Positions 46,349 through 57,507 are shown, numbered from the stretch's first letter. The stretch: 64,000 nt of DNA from Paraburkholderia fungorum (GCF_003610895.1 NZ_MCAS01000011.1:1-64000); one strand, 5' to 3'. Program-made: numbers and translations. Notes: a model not told the origin generated them from the letters alone.

Positions 46349-47275
46349 TCAGGTGTCGGCGCGGCGCGTTCCGCTCCAGGGCAGGCGCTTGATCACACCG
46401 GTGGCGAGCGCGGTGCCCACGAGAATCACGCCACAGCCTTCCAGCATGCCCGGCGATACGGTTTCGCCGAGAAACAGCGCACCCCACAGAATGCCAAACA
46501 CCGGAATCACGAAGGTCACCGTAATCGTGCGCGTCGGTCCGACCGCCGCGATCAGATGGAAGAACAGCATGTAGGCGATACCGGTACACGCGACACCGAG
46601 CGCGATGACCGCGCCCCACGCGTGCGCCGAGATCGGCGCAGCCGGCCAGTAGATGACGGCGAGCGGCAGCAGCACGATGGTGGCGCCCGTCATCGTGCCG
46701 GTCGCGACGGTCAAGGCGTCGACGCCGGTCAGGCGGCGCTTCGTGTAATTGGAGGCGATGCCATACAGCAGGGTGGCGCCGAGCGCCGCGGCGGCCGCGA
46801 GTGCGGCGCTCAGCGGCGTAGCGGCCGAACCGTCCGGCGCGGCGATCTGATCCCATACCAGCATCAGCACGCCGAGAAAGCCGATCACGAGGCCGACCGT
46901 GCGCAGCGCGCTCAGGCGGTCGCGCAGCCACAGAAAGCCGACGAGTGCGCCCCACAGCGGCGTGGTTGCATTGATCACGGACGTCACGCCTGCCGACAGC
47001 GTCAACTCGGCATACGCGAACAGGCAGAACGGCGCCGCCGAATTCAGAATGCCGACCACCAGCAGCGGAAAGGCATGGGTGCGCAGGATCGTTGCGGATT
47101 CGCGCAGCGGGCGCCGCGCGATCAGTACGACGGCAAGGAAGGCCGCGCCGATGCCGACCCGCAGCGCCATCAGCGGCGCGACGCCGAAGTCGGACACGCC
47201 GACGCGAATAAAGAGAAACGAGGCACCCCATAGGGCGGCGAGGATCAGCAACTGGAGGAGGTTTCTGGTATTCAT
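46349..47275 (-). CDS. EamA-family (DMT) transporter
   Basis: A 308-aa inner-membrane protein with ten hydrophobic segments arranged as two EamA repeats. The first repeat contains LAALWGASFLFIRVGV and the second SNYTKRRLTGVDALTVATGTMTGATIV, ending FGILWGALFLGETVSPGMLEGCGVILVGTAL. Relatives export amino acids or metabolites. A Lys/Arg-rich cytoplasmic C-terminus follows. It is monocistronic, with no substrate clue nearby. Confidence 0.9.
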   Translation of the reverse strand: MNTRNLLQLLILAALWGASFLFIRVGVSDFGVAPLMALRVGIGAAFLAVVLIARRPLRESATILRTHAFPLLVVGILNSAAPFCLFAYAELTLSAGVTSVINATTPLWGALVGFLWLRDRLSALRTVGLVIGFLGVLMLVWDQIAAPDGSAATPLSAALAAAAALGATLLYGIASNYTKRRLTGVDALTVATGTMTGATIVLLPLAVIYWPAAPISAHAWGAVIALGVACTGIAYMLFFHLIAAVGPTRTITVTFVIPVFGILWGALFLGETVSPGMLEGCGVILVGTALATGVIKRLPWSGTRRADT

Positions 47276-47694
47276 TGTCGTGGCGCCGCGCGCGGTTTAG
47301 TCGAGACGCATTTGCATCGTAGCAGCGCGATTGCGCGAAACGTTTCAGGTTGGAATGAAACAGCAAAATGCGGGAGAGGGTGGGGCGTCAGGCTATTGTC
47401 ATCCTAAGCGCGATCGAGCCGCCCGCAAAACGAGCAATTCTCACGCTGATGTGAGAAAAATTGCGATGAGATGGAAGTGGTAAGGATGTAGCGCCAACCC
47501 TGGCGGGGTTGGCGCCCATAGAGCGTGAGTTATTTTGCGGCACTGCACGAGCTTTGGCAACGCTGACAACGCCGCCTAACCGCGGCACTTAACCGTGGCA
47601 CTTAACCGTGGCACCTAACCGTGGCACCTAACCGCGCCATCGGCGTGAGCAGCAACCGCCGCCCACGCTGCCTTGCGCGGCTCGAATGCACGCC
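47276..47694. other. Intergenic region with inverted repeats
   Basis: 419 bp without a gene. It contains GCAATT-C-TCAC...GTGA...AATTGC (47435-47464), a ten-base perfect dyad GCGCCAACCC-TGGCG-GGGTTGGCGC (47491-47515) and the 13-bp tandem array at 47575-47639. The dyads may end lldP transcripts, but neither has a clear T-tract. Confidence 0.5.
47575..47639. repeat. 13-bp tandem repeat, five units
   Basis: Five adjoining units of the form C(C/T)TAACCG(T/C)GGCA, the last ending GCGCCA. They lie 55 bases downstream of the lldP stop. The middle three units are identical or differ by one base. Confidence 0.85.
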
Positions 47695-49293
47695 TCAGTG
47701 CGGGATCATCCCTTGCAGGAAGTTCTGCTGCACCCACACCAATACGCCGAGAATCACCGTCAACAGAATCGAATGCTTGAAGGTCTTGGCGAACACCACG
47801 CCTTCCTTGCCTTTGAGCTCGGTCGTGGCCACGCCGGTCGAGATGTTCTGCGGCGAGATCATCTTGCCCATCACGCCGCCCGACGAGTTGGTCGCCGCCA
47901 TCAGGATCGGGTTCAGGTTCAGCTGGTGAGCCGCCACCACCTGCAGGTTGCCGAACAGCGCGTTGCCCGAGGTGTCGCTGCCGGAGAGGAACACCGCGAC
48001 CCAGCCGAGGAACGCCGACACGAGCGGAAAGAACGGTCCGACCGATGCCGCGCCGAGCCCGAGCGTGTAGGTGAGCCCGGAGTAGTTCATCAGATAGGCG
48101 AGGGCGACGATGGTTGCCACCGTCAGAATGGCGATGCGCGTCTGGACCCAGGTGTCGACAATGGCCTTGCCAAATTCGCTGAGGCCCAGACCCGTCACGA
48201 GCGACGTGATGATGGCGGCCACCAGAATCGCCGTGCCGGTAGCAAGCGGCTGGAAGTCCCACACCGCGCCATACGGCGTGTTGTACAGGGTGATGAACAC
48301 GGCCTTGTCGAGGCCAGGCCACGGTACCTTGACGTCGCCGATCAGGAAGATCTTCGCGACGGTCCAGACGATCACCACTGCCGAGACGATGATCCACGGG
48401 TACCATCCCTGGCCGCCGCTGATCTTGCCGCGTACCTCGCCCACGCGATCGATGTTGATCGCAAACTTTGGATCGACGGCGGGTTTCCATACGCGCAGGA
48501 AGGCGATCGTGAGGATCAGCGAGACCAGCGACGACAGCACGTCGGTCAAACTGTAGTTCACGTAATTCGCCGTGACGAACTGGGTCAGCGCGAAGCTTGC
48601 GCCCGACACCAGCAGCACCGGCCACACGCGCAGCATGTTACGAAAGCCCGCATACACGCCGATCACGTAGAAGGGCAGCAGCAAGGCGAAAAACGGCAGC
48701 TGCCGTCCGACCATCTTGGCGAGCGAGTCGGCCGGCAGGTGGGTGACCGCGCCGAGCACCGTGATCGGCACGCCCAGCGCGCCGAACGCGACCGGTGCGG
48801 TATTGAAGATCAGCGTGAAGGTGAGTGCTTCGAGTGTGGGGAAACCGAGCAGTATCAATAGCGAACTGGTGATCGCGACCGGCGTGCCGAAGCCGGAAAT
48901 CCCTTCGAATAGCGCGCCGAAAGAAAAGCCGATCACGACCAGCACGACGCGGCGGTCGTTCGGCAGGTTGTCGATCATCCACATGCGAAAGGCCGCGAAG
49001 CGGCCCGAGCGTTGCGAGATGTTGTAGAGCAGGATCGCGCTGAACACGATCCACATCACCGGCCAGCAGGCGAATACTGCACCGTTGGCCACGGAGGCGG
49101 CCGCAAGCCCGACCGGGAACTGCCAGACAAAGATCGCCACGATGAGCCCGACGATCAGGCCCGCGAGCGACGCCTGCCAGGCCGGCCGGCGCGCCCAGCC
49201 GAGCAGCAGCAACACGACGATGATCGGTAAGGCGGCGACGATGAATGAAAGCAATAGCGAATTGCCGACTGGAGTGAGTAGTTGGTGAAACAT
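47695..49293 (-). CDS. lldP: L-lactate permease
   Basis: The ATG at 49293 is preferred to the adjoining GTG; GGAG lies upstream. The 532-aa LctP-family permease has about twelve to fourteen membrane segments. It carries family blocks FSFGALFEGISGFGTPVAITSSLL and FNTAPVAFGALGVPITVLG, plus SGSDTSGNALFGNLQ and ATNSSGGVMGKMISPQNI in the second half. It imports L-lactate (also glycolate in relatives) with protons. No lactate dehydrogenase gene is adjacent. Confidence 0.93.
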   Translation of the reverse strand: MFHQLLTPVGNSLLLSFIVAALPIIVVLLLLGWARRPAWQASLAGLIVGLIVAIFVWQFPVGLAAASVANGAVFACWPVMWIVFSAILLYNISQRSGRFAAFRMWMIDNLPNDRRVVLVVIGFSFGALFEGISGFGTPVAITSSLLILLGFPTLEALTFTLIFNTAPVAFGALGVPITVLGAVTHLPADSLAKMVGRQLPFFALLLPFYVIGVYAGFRNMLRVWPVLLVSGASFALTQFVTANYVNYSLTDVLSSLVSLILTIAFLRVWKPAVDPKFAINIDRVGEVRGKISGGQGWYPWIIVSAVVIVWTVAKIFLIGDVKVPWPGLDKAVFITLYNTPYGAVWDFQPLATGTAILVAAIITSLVTGLGLSEFGKAIVDTWVQTRIAILTVATIVALAYLMNYSGLTYTLGLGAASVGPFFPLVSAFLGWVAVFLSGSDTSGNALFGNLQVVAAHQLNLNPILMAATNSSGGVMGKMISPQNISTGVATTELKGKEGVVFAKTFKHSILLTVILGVLVWVQQNFLQGMIPH

Positions 49294-49695
49294 CACGTCT
49301 CCTTCGTTGTTGTTCGAGATCGACGCGGACTACGCACTGCGGGGCGCGTCGCTCTGGCAGGACGGATGGGCGTCGGCGGCGCGTGCAGGACGCGCCGGGT
49401 CGGCTTATTTAAACGAGTACTGCGTGTGGCTTTCCCAAGCATAGAGCCCGGTTGGGAGCCGTCAAGAAGGGTAAGTACGGGCGAAGGAGAGAGGGGGCGC
49501 GGCGTCCTGTGAGCGGGGATCGCCGCGGCATGATGCGCGTGAAGCGAGGCCGACGCGGTATGGCGGCTATGCCGGCTTTCAGGCAGCCCGTGCAGTGCAG
49601 GTGATACGGCACAGGTCCGTCTCGTGCCCTGATCGCGGCGAGCACGGGACGGCTAAGACAACTCAGCGAGATTCAGCGAAACCCAAGTGCGAGAT
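49294..49695. other. Intergenic region upstream of lldP
   Basis: 402 bp with no supported gene. It should contain the lldP promoter, but I see no convincing hexamer pair. A short AT-rich stretch (CTTATTTAAACGAGTACTG, 49404-49422) is the most promoter-like part. Confidence 0.4.
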
Positions 49696-50199
49696 TCAAT
49701 GCCAGTGGCCGTGCCCACCGCCCCAATAGCCACGTCCGCCGCCCCAATAACCGCCAAATCCGAAGCCGATCGAGACCGATGGGCCGTACCAGCCGGGGTA
49801 GCCGTAATAAGCGGGATACACCGGCGGTGGATAGTAGGCGGGATAGGCCGGAGCAACATAAACAGGTGGCGGTACCGCGGCAACCGTATAAGCAGGAGGC
49901 GGGTTCTGCTGGGCGTTCTGGGCCCGCTGTTGCGCTGAAACGGGAGGTTGTTGCGTGAGTTGTGCTGCCTGCGAATCGGGCGGTCCGACCTGCACGTCCT
50001 GTTGCGTTGTATTCGCGGGGACCGTGGCGTAATACGGATAGTAGCCGCCCGGATAGTAACCGTACGGGTAATAACAGCCGGACAGTGCCAGCGCGCAGGC
50101 CGCACCGGTGAGCGCAAGCCCTGCTTGTGAAATGCGAGGGAAACGGCGCGGCAGCTGCTGGCCGATCGTGCCGACCGTGTTGATGATGCGGGACTTCAT
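49696..50199 (-). CDS. Tyr/Pro/Gly-rich lipoprotein
   Basis: Start at MKSRIINTVG (50199), with CAGGAG upstream. The 167-aa product has a signal segment and lipobox LALSGC, followed by the Tyr-rich run YYPYGYYPGGYYPYYATVP. A Gln-rich middle comes next, then PVYVAPAYPAYYPPPVYPAYY and a Gly/Trp/His-rich end (FGFGGYWGGG). Such composition is seen in surface-exposed lipoproteins of Burkholderiaceae. Function unknown. Confidence 0.8.
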   Translation of the reverse strand: MKSRIINTVGTIGQQLPRRFPRISQAGLALTGAACALALSGCYYPYGYYPGGYYPYYATVPANTTQQDVQVGPPDSQAAQLTQQPPVSAQQRAQNAQQNPPPAYTVAAVPPPVYVAPAYPAYYPPPVYPAYYGYPGWYGPSVSIGFGFGGYWGGGRGYWGGGHGHWH

Positions 50200-50390
50200 G
50201 ACGCGCTCCTGTTTCAAACCGACGCCGCCATGCGGGGCGTATTGGCTTGAGCTTACGCCCGCGTCGCGTTCGCAGGATTGCAAAACCGTAACGGCTTATT
50301 TCACGTCATTGCAAAGCATTGCGTGAAGCGGCCGGCATGGCGCCGGCCGCCTTCCTGGTGTCGTGCACGCTTGTGTCCGCTTGTGCCTGC

Positions 50391-50603
50391 TTACTTGCCG
50401 ACCTGATTACCGATAATGCCGCCTGCCGCCGCGCCGCCAAGCGTGGTCAGGGCATTGCCGCCGATCAGCGCGCCTGCCGCGCCGCCTACGCCCGCGCCGA
50501 TCGCCGTATCGCGCTGTCGCGTGGTCATGCCGTCACACGCGGAAAGACTTGCGACAACCGCGACGATTGCCGCGAGCGCGCCGAGTTGACGAATCGATTT
50601 CAT
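50391..50603 (-). CDS. Glycine-zipper small lipoprotein (OsmB-like)
   Basis: Start at MKSIRQLGAL (50603), with GGAG nine bases upstream. A 70-aa lipoprotein with lipobox SLSAC and a glycine-zipper segment (AIGAGVGGAAGALIGGNALTTLGGAAAGGIIG) typical of the OsmB/SlyB-like 2TM group. It is probably anchored in the outer membrane and related to envelope stress. It ends GNQVGK. Confidence 0.8.
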   Translation of the reverse strand: MKSIRQLGALAAIVAVVASLSACDGMTTRQRDTAIGAGVGGAAGALIGGNALTTLGGAAAGGIIGNQVGK

Positions 50604-50787
50604 GATGCTGACTCCGTTCATTGTGTCTGGAAAGGGTTGGGTTGAAATGGACGGATTACGCCGTCCTTACTGCTGATCTTATCGCCGCAACCCGTATCCA
50701 GATGTGTGAGCTTGTCAGTGGATTGTCGGTTTCGTAATCAAATGTTTCTCCTCTCGCAGCATGCGGCGTTCCCGGCGCGCAGAAATG

Positions 50788-50812
50788 CAAAAGCCCGCCA
50801 GTGGCGGGCTTC
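50788..50812 (-). terminator. Rho-independent terminator after thiC
   Basis: On the minus strand AAGCCCGCC-ACT-GGCGGGCTTTTGC: an eight-base GC stem followed by TTTTGCATTT, 70 bases past the thiC stop. Confidence 0.75.
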
Positions 50813-50881
50813 GGTGCTGCAATACAGTGACGCAAGAGGTTCGAATGGCGAGCGCACGCCAGTGCACCCGCGATCCCTACC

Positions 50882-52816
<1,935 letters not shown>

Positions 52817-52913
52817 TTATCTCCATGCAAAGCTATGTGGGGCCGCTAAGCAGGAGACGAGATGGAAGTTGTCGGATTCGCGAGAGATGAAACGGTAGAC
52901 CAGCTGCGAAATC

Positions 52914-53017
52914 CGTACGCTTCCCTGCGCTGGCATTATCCAGATCAGGTTCAAAGGGTATTTCTCACCCACGCAACACGGACCTCCAACCTCCGTGCCA
53001 CGCAGGACCCCCGCGTT
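52914..53017 (-). promoter_or_regulatory. TPP (THI-box) riboswitch upstream of thiC
   Basis: On the minus strand the leader carries the conserved THI box: GGGGTCC...GCGTGGGTGAGAAATACCC, then TTTGAACCTGATCTGGATAA and TGCCAGCGCAGGGA. Both sensor arms are intact. Thiamine pyrophosphate binding should reduce thiC expression. The aptamer ends about 100 bases before the ATG. Confidence 0.95.
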
Positions 53018-53176
53018 AGCAGCGCACACGATACACCGCCCGGGTAGTGCTTGGCAACCCGTCTTGAAAAAGTCAGATATCGGAGATAACGCCGGTCAGC
53101 CTCGCACTATTCTGATTGTGATAGGGCTGCCGGGAATGATGCGGCGCAGCAGTTCTGCGTCGCGAATGTGCGTGGT

Positions 53177-53587
53177 TTACAGCGTGAAGTCGTCGGCCGC
53201 TTCGGGCTGGAACAGGATCTTCTCGAGCTTCAGGACTTTTTCCGTGCCGCTTGGCGGCGTGAAGCGGATGCGTCCGCCGCGTTTGGCGCCGAGCAGCGCA
53301 AGACCGAGCGGGGAAAACACGTTCAGGCGGCCTTGCGCGAAGTCCGCATCGGGCGGATAGACAACGGTCCACGTCATCTGCTCGTTGCTGGTTTCGTCGA
53401 CTAGCGTGGCTTGCGAATTCATCGTGACGATGTTTGCGGGGATGTCGCGCGATTCGACGATCGCGGCGCGCGCGAGGACGTCGTCGAGCATGTCCTGCAA
53501 TCTGGCGTCGGCGCCGGGCGCGGCTGCGTGCTTTTCGAGACGCGCGACGTCGAGTTCGGTGAGGTAACAGGTTTTCGTCTTTTTCAT
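53177..53587 (-). CDS. rnk: Nucleoside diphosphate kinase regulator Rnk (GreA/GreB-like)
   Basis: A 136-aa cytoplasmic protein. A short N-terminal coiled coil (VARLEKHAAAPGADARLQDMLDDVL) is followed by the GreA/GreB C-terminal FKBP-like domain (VTMNSQATLVDETSNEQMTWTVVYP, FSPLGLALLGAKRGGRIRFTPPSG). That architecture defines Rnk, which binds RNA polymerase and affects nucleotide pools. GGAG precedes the ATG. Monocistronic. Confidence 0.88.
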   Translation of the reverse strand: MKKTKTCYLTELDVARLEKHAAAPGADARLQDMLDDVLARAAIVESRDIPANIVTMNSQATLVDETSNEQMTWTVVYPPDADFAQGRLNVFSPLGLALLGAKRGGRIRFTPPSGTEKVLKLEKILFQPEAADDFTL

Positions 53588-54107
53588 GACGGGTTCTCCA
53601 TTTCGATCTGCATGTAAGGGGACAGCGTGCGGATGAGATCAGCCCGGAGCCCGACGACGCGGCCCCGGCGATGGAGGGGACCTGCGTTAGATCGGGCGCC
53701 GGGCGGCGAGAAGCGGGAGCGTTCGGGTCGGCTGGCCGGCGTGAGGCGCTGCGATCTCCGCGCGCGCGCAACCGGTTGCGCGGCGGGGGCGCAAACGGGA
53801 AAGGGCACGGGAAAACGGAAAACGCATTGGAGTAGCCGGCGGATAACGAAAGAGATTAGGGAGCGCCGAAAAGAAAGCTTAATCGACACAATCGAAAGGT
53901 GAATGTTAGCACGGCCGGCGCGTCTCTTTAATTGCCGCTGGGGGATGCGCGGTGCGGCGCGTCTGAGATCCCGTGGGAGCGTTCAAGGCAGACGCGGCGC
54001 GGCCGTTAATGCGCCTGTAGGGGTGGCCGTTGCCTGGTCGAGGAAGCAGCGGTGGGCGGCGCGCCAATAGCGCGGTGCGATGTGAGACGGCTTAAGGAGA
54101 TGTGCTG
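53588..54107. other. Intergenic region, no recognised feature
   Basis: 520 bp between rnk and the next plus-strand gene. No gene with a ribosome-binding site and sensible composition is visible on either strand. The AAGGAG at 54094-54099 serves the gene at 54108. Confidence 0.4.
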
Positions 54108-54569
54108 ATGAAATCGGGAATCGGGCGGTTTGCGGTACTCGGCGCGGTAGCGGCGACGGCGGCGCTGGTTGCGGTGCCGATGCAGGCAATGGCGAGCGGT
54201 GGAACGATCACCTTCTCGGGCATGATCGTGGCGCCGCAGCTGGAGGTATCGGTGGCCCCGGCGCCTGTTCAGGCCGGAGCACGTGTCAATGCTGCCGGCG
54301 GGCGGCTGGCGGCGGCCGGTTCGGCGGTTACCCTGACTTTTAGCGCAGAGCCTGGCGTGGTTGCGGGCGCCAATGTCGCGCTTCAGGTGATCAACGGCGC
54401 GAAGGCGCGTGATGCCTTGGCCGAGCGTTTTGTCGATGGCAGTGGCCATGTGTTCAGCGCCGCCAGTGACGGGCACTACCGGGTTGGCCGCGATGGCGGA
54501 GTGTTGTCGCTGGCTTCGAAGCGTGCCGCGCAGGATACTCAGGTGATCGTTGTCGTTAGCTACGATTGA
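54108..54569 (+). CDS. Exported protein of unknown function, pilin-like N-terminus
   Basis: Start at MKSGIGRFAV (54108), with AAGGAG nine bases upstream. The 153-aa product has a cleavable signal ending MAMASGG. The mature start GTITFSGMIVAPQLEVS resembles the first strand of type 1 fimbrial subunits, but the usual Cys pair is missing. The rest is Ala/Gly/Val-rich with a beta-strand pattern ending VIVVVSYD. It precedes the DUF1223 operon by 175 bases. I cannot assign a function. Confidence 0.65.
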   Translation: MKSGIGRFAVLGAVAATAALVAVPMQAMASGGTITFSGMIVAPQLEVSVAPAPVQAGARVNAAGGRLAAAGSAVTLTFSAEPGVVAGANVALQVINGAKARDALAERFVDGSGHVFSAASDGHYRVGRDGGVLSLASKRAAQDTQVIVVVSYD

Positions 54570-54680
54570 TGCACCTTCCGTGGGACGCCGGCAGGCAGTT
54601 CGCCCGCAGGCTTCCCGCGGACATCGACGGTACGGAACGGCCGGAACGGTGGGCGGACACCCCGAATCAAAATAAAAATC

Positions 54681-54707
54681 GGAACCGGCTGTCATAACTG
54701 GTCTCGT
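54681..54707 (+). promoter_or_regulatory. Possible ECF-sigma promoter upstream of the DUF1223 operon
   Basis: GGAACC at 54681-54686, then a 14-15 base spacer and GTCTCGT (54701-54707) resemble the GGAAC-N15/16-GTC layout of ECF sigma factors. It is about 40 bases before the operon start. It rests on pattern only. Confidence 0.3.
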
Positions 54708-54743
54708 GGTTCGACAAACGTGCAGATCCTGATGGAGCACGCC

Positions 54744-55607
54744 ATGCGAATTACCCGAACCCGCCGAGCCAACCGATATGCCGACCGCGCTGTCGCCCGC
54801 CGCGTCACCCGCGCGATCGCCCTTGTCGTCGCGCTCGCGACCCTCTCGGCCAGCGGTCTTGCAGCCGCGGCTGGCGCCGTATGCGCGTCGCACAGCCCGT
54901 CGCATCGGGTAGCGCTCGTGGAGCTTTACAGCAGCGAAGGCTGCAACAGCTGCCCGCCGGCCGACGCCTGGCTCAGCCAATGGAAAAACAGCGGCGCAAG
55001 CCAAAGCATCGTGCCGCTGGCCTTGCACGTGGACTACTGGAACAGCCTCGGCTGGACCGACCGCTTCTCGCAGCATCGCTTCACCGAACGTCAGCAAACC
55101 CTCACCGACCTCGCCGGCGGCCACACCATCTACACACCCGAGATCTTCGTATCGGGCCGTGAATTGCGCGGCTGGTCGCAACGCGACAGCTTTCAGAGCC
55201 GCGTCGAGAAGCTTGTCGCCGAACCGGCGCAGGCCAACGTGGCGCTCGAACTGAAATCGCAGGCGAAGGATGCCTTCAACGTCGATGCGCAATTCACCAG
55301 CAAGGCGGCCGACACAAAGAGCCCCGCAGACCCGTTGAATGCCTACGTCGCGCTCTATCAGAACGCGCTGAGCTCCCAGGTCAAAGCCGGCGAAAACAGC
55401 GGCGTCACGCTGCATCACGAACGCGTTGTCCGGCAATGGATCGGCCCCGTGCCGCTGGTTGCCGGCCAGGCACAAATCCGCCGTGATATCCGTATCGACG
55501 ACGCCGATGCCAACGCGCCGGCCGGCACCTTCGGTGTTGTCGCTTTCGTCGAAAACGCCGCGACCGGCGACGTATTGCAGGTCGGCGAACTGGCCGTGTG
55601 CCATTGA
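54744..55607 (+). CDS. DUF1223 thioredoxin-like exported protein
   Basis: Start at MRITRTRRAN (54744), with GGAG six bases upstream. The 287-aa product has a basic N-terminus and a signal ending in Ala residues (GLAAAAGAVCA). The DUF1223 domain has the redox-like motif EGCNSCPPAD, HVDYWNSLGWTDRFS and TIYTPEIFVSGRELRGW. The CxxC motif and fold suggest a periplasmic thiol-redox role, but none is proven. It is the first gene of an operon with cytochrome b, a molybdopterin enzyme and a Met-rich protein. Confidence 0.88.
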   Translation: MRITRTRRANRYADRAVARRVTRAIALVVALATLSASGLAAAAGAVCASHSPSHRVALVELYSSEGCNSCPPADAWLSQWKNSGASQSIVPLALHVDYWNSLGWTDRFSQHRFTERQQTLTDLAGGHTIYTPEIFVSGRELRGWSQRDSFQSRVEKLVAEPAQANVALELKSQAKDAFNVDAQFTSKAADTKSPADPLNAYVALYQNALSSQVKAGENSGVTLHHERVVRQWIGPVPLVAGQAQIRRDIRIDDADANAPAGTFGVVAFVENAATGDVLQVGELAVCH

Positions 55608-55652
55608 TCGCGCGACGATCCCGCAGCGCTTCCCATTCCCTTGGAGATTGTC

Positions 55653-56291
55653 ATGGCAACGCCTCATGTTCTCAGTGAAACCGCGCCACCCGCGTTGCCG
55701 AAGGGCAGCACGATTCACCCGGTGTGGGTGCGCGTCACGCATTGGCTCAACGCGCTCGCGGCCATTCTGATGATGCTGTCCGGCTGGCGCATCTATGACG
55801 CGTCGCCGATCTTCAAGGACTTCACGTTTCCGACAGCAATCACGCTTGGCGGCTGGCTCGGCGGCGCGCTGCAATGGCACTTCGCGGCGATGTGGCTGCT
55901 GGTCTTCAACGGCCTGCTGTATCTCGCGCTGAATCTGGTCAGCGGGCGCTTCGTGCGCAAGTTCCTGCCGGTCTCGCCGCGCGCCGTACTGCACGACTTC
56001 ATTGCCGCGTTGACCGGCAAGCTCTCGCACGCCGATCTGCGCGTCTATAACGCGGTGCAGAAACTGGCCTATCTGTTTGTCGTCTGCGATCTGATCGTGC
56101 TGGTGCTTTCCGGCCTCGCGATCTGGAAATCGGTGCAGTTTCCGCTGCTACGCGAGTTGATGGGCGGCTATGACAACGCGCGCATCGTCCACTTCTGCGC
56201 CATGTCGCTCATGGCTGCGTTCATCGCCGTGCATCTGGTGATGGTGGCGCTCGTCCCGCGCTCGCTGCTGGCGATGCTGCGCGGACGCTAA
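55653..56291 (+). CDS. Cytochrome b (YedZ/b561-like) partner of the molybdoenzyme
   Basis: Start at MATPHVLSET (55653), with GGAG upstream. A 212-aa inner-membrane protein with four to five helices. Conserved His lie in HPVWVRVTHWLNALAAI (helix 1), LQWHFAAMWLLVFNG (helix 2) and ARIVHFCAMSLMAAFIAVHLVMV (last helix), as expected for haem b ligands in the Ni-hydrogenase-type cytochrome b family. It would pass quinol electrons to the molybdopterin protein encoded 42 bases downstream. Confidence 0.88.
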   Translation: MATPHVLSETAPPALPKGSTIHPVWVRVTHWLNALAAILMMLSGWRIYDASPIFKDFTFPTAITLGGWLGGALQWHFAAMWLLVFNGLLYLALNLVSGRFVRKFLPVSPRAVLHDFIAALTGKLSHADLRVYNAVQKLAYLFVVCDLIVLVLSGLAIWKSVQFPLLRELMGGYDNARIVHFCAMSLMAAFIAVHLVMVALVPRSLLAMLRGR

Positions 56292-56333
56292 GCGGCTGAT
56301 TCACGGATACGCAAAGCTTAAGGACATCGAATC

Positions 56334-57137
56334 ATGACCCGACCCGATACACAACGCGAGCGAAAGCTTGCCCTGATGACTGGCAGTAAGCTCGACCGCG
56401 AATCGATCCTGATCGACGCGCGGCGCGAACTCGCGATGCCCTCGCGGCGCCTGTTCGGCAAGCGGCTTCTGACGCTCGGCGGCCTGTCCATGCTGACCGG
56501 CTGCTCGCTCACCGACAACGATTCGGTCAACGCATTCCTCACGGCCGTGTCGCGTCTGAACGACCGCGCGCAAGCCGCGCTGTTCGATCCGAAGCAACTC
56601 GCGCCGACCTACACCGAAGCGCAGATCACACGGCCGTTCCCATTCAACGCGTTCTACGGCATCGACGACGTGCCGGATGTCGACGCCTCCGACTACAAGC
56701 TGAAAATCAGCGGCCTCGTCACCGGCCAGCGCGTATGGACCTTGCCCGAACTCTACGCGTTGCCGCATGCCGAGCAGATCACGCGGCATATCTGCGTGGA
56801 AGGGTGGAGCGCGATCGGCCGCTGGGGCGGCACACCGTTTGCCGATTTTCTGCGACGCATCGGCGCGGACACGAGCGCGAAGTACGTCGGCTTCAAATGC
56901 GCCGACGACTACTACGAAAGCATCGACATGCCGACCGCGCTGCATCCGCAAACGCTGCTCACGTTCTCGTACGACGGCGAGCGCTTGCCCGCGAAATACG
57001 GTTTCCCGATGAAGCTGCGCATGCCGACCAAGCTCGGCTACAAGAATCCGAAGCACATTGTCGAGATGTTCGTCACCAACACGTACCCTGGCGGCTACTG
57101 GGTCGACCAGGGCTACAACTGGTTCGGAGGCTCCTGA
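56334..57137 (+). CDS. Molybdopterin oxidoreductase, MsrP/sulfite-oxidase fold, Tat lipoprotein
   Basis: A 267-aa enzyme of the sulfite-oxidase/YedY fold. The molybdenum-ligand Cys is C154 in RHICVEGWSAIGRWGG, followed by FKCADDYYESIDM and LRMPTKLGYKNPKHI. The N-terminus has a twin-arginine motif (SRRLFGKRLL) leading to a lipobox-like LTGC at Cys57, so it is probably Tat-exported and lipid-anchored. It is shorter than E. coli MsrP (334 aa). With the adjacent cytochrome b and Met-rich protein it fits a periplasmic methionine-sulfoxide reductase system. Confidence 0.88.
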   Translation: MTRPDTQRERKLALMTGSKLDRESILIDARRELAMPSRRLFGKRLLTLGGLSMLTGCSLTDNDSVNAFLTAVSRLNDRAQAALFDPKQLAPTYTEAQITRPFPFNAFYGIDDVPDVDASDYKLKISGLVTGQRVWTLPELYALPHAEQITRHICVEGWSAIGRWGGTPFADFLRRIGADTSAKYVGFKCADDYYESIDMPTALHPQTLLTFSYDGERLPAKYGFPMKLRMPTKLGYKNPKHIVEMFVTNTYPGGYWVDQGYNWFGGS

Positions 57138-57258
57138 CGCGCGCGGGTCGGCGCGTGCCAGCTCGCGCGCGCGACCCCGGGCGGCAGAAGCTTCGGAAGT
57201 ACCCCGGCATCAATGCGATGCCGGTTCAGATTGATCCATAACGAAACGGAGTTTTCCC

Positions 57259-57507
57259 ATGAAAAAGTTCGCAATTGCAGCAATGGCCGTCGCTCTCCTG
57301 ACCAGCGGCGGCGCCGCGTTCGCTCAGGCAAGCGGCGCAATGTCCAACGATGCGATGTCCAAGGATACGATGTCGAAGGACTCGATGTCCAAAGACACCA
57401 TGTCGAAAGACAGCATGAAAAAGGACGCGATGAAGCACGACAAGATGAAGAAAAGCGGCGACGCGATGGGTATGAAGCACGAAGCATCGGGCGCGATGGC
57501 CAACTGA
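57259..57507 (+). CDS. Pentapeptide MXKDX-repeat exported protein, Met-rich
   Basis: An 82-aa protein with a signal peptide (MKKFAIAAMAVALLTSGGAAFA). A mature part of about 58 residues contains seven tandem five-residue units such as MSKDT, MSKDS and MKKDA. Eleven of those residues are Met, and the rest mostly Lys, Asp and Ser. This is the MXKDX-repeat family. Its place directly after a molybdopterin reductase suggests a sacrificial methionine oxidant scavenger, as reported for MrpX; that is inference. A ribosome-binding site (ACGGAG) and a strong terminator frame it. Confidence 0.9.
   Translation: MKKFAIAAMAVALLTSGGAAFAQASGAMSNDAMSKDTMSKDSMSKDTMSKDSMKKDAMKHDKMKKSGDAMGMKHEASGAMAN

Noticed and set aside
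47575..47639. CRISPR array
   Set aside because: The 13-bp units are directly adjacent with no spacers, and no cas genes are present. No other CRISPR-like array was seen in the window.
49409..49645. A 78-codon minus frame upstream of lldP
   Set aside because: Arg/Pro-rich, no ribosome-binding site and no similarity to any family I know; treated as noise.
54006..56030. A 674-codon open frame on the minus strand
   Set aside because: It runs antisense through three supported genes (54108, DUF1223, cytochrome b), has no ribosome-binding site or domain, and is Arg/Ala-rich as expected for a shadow frame.
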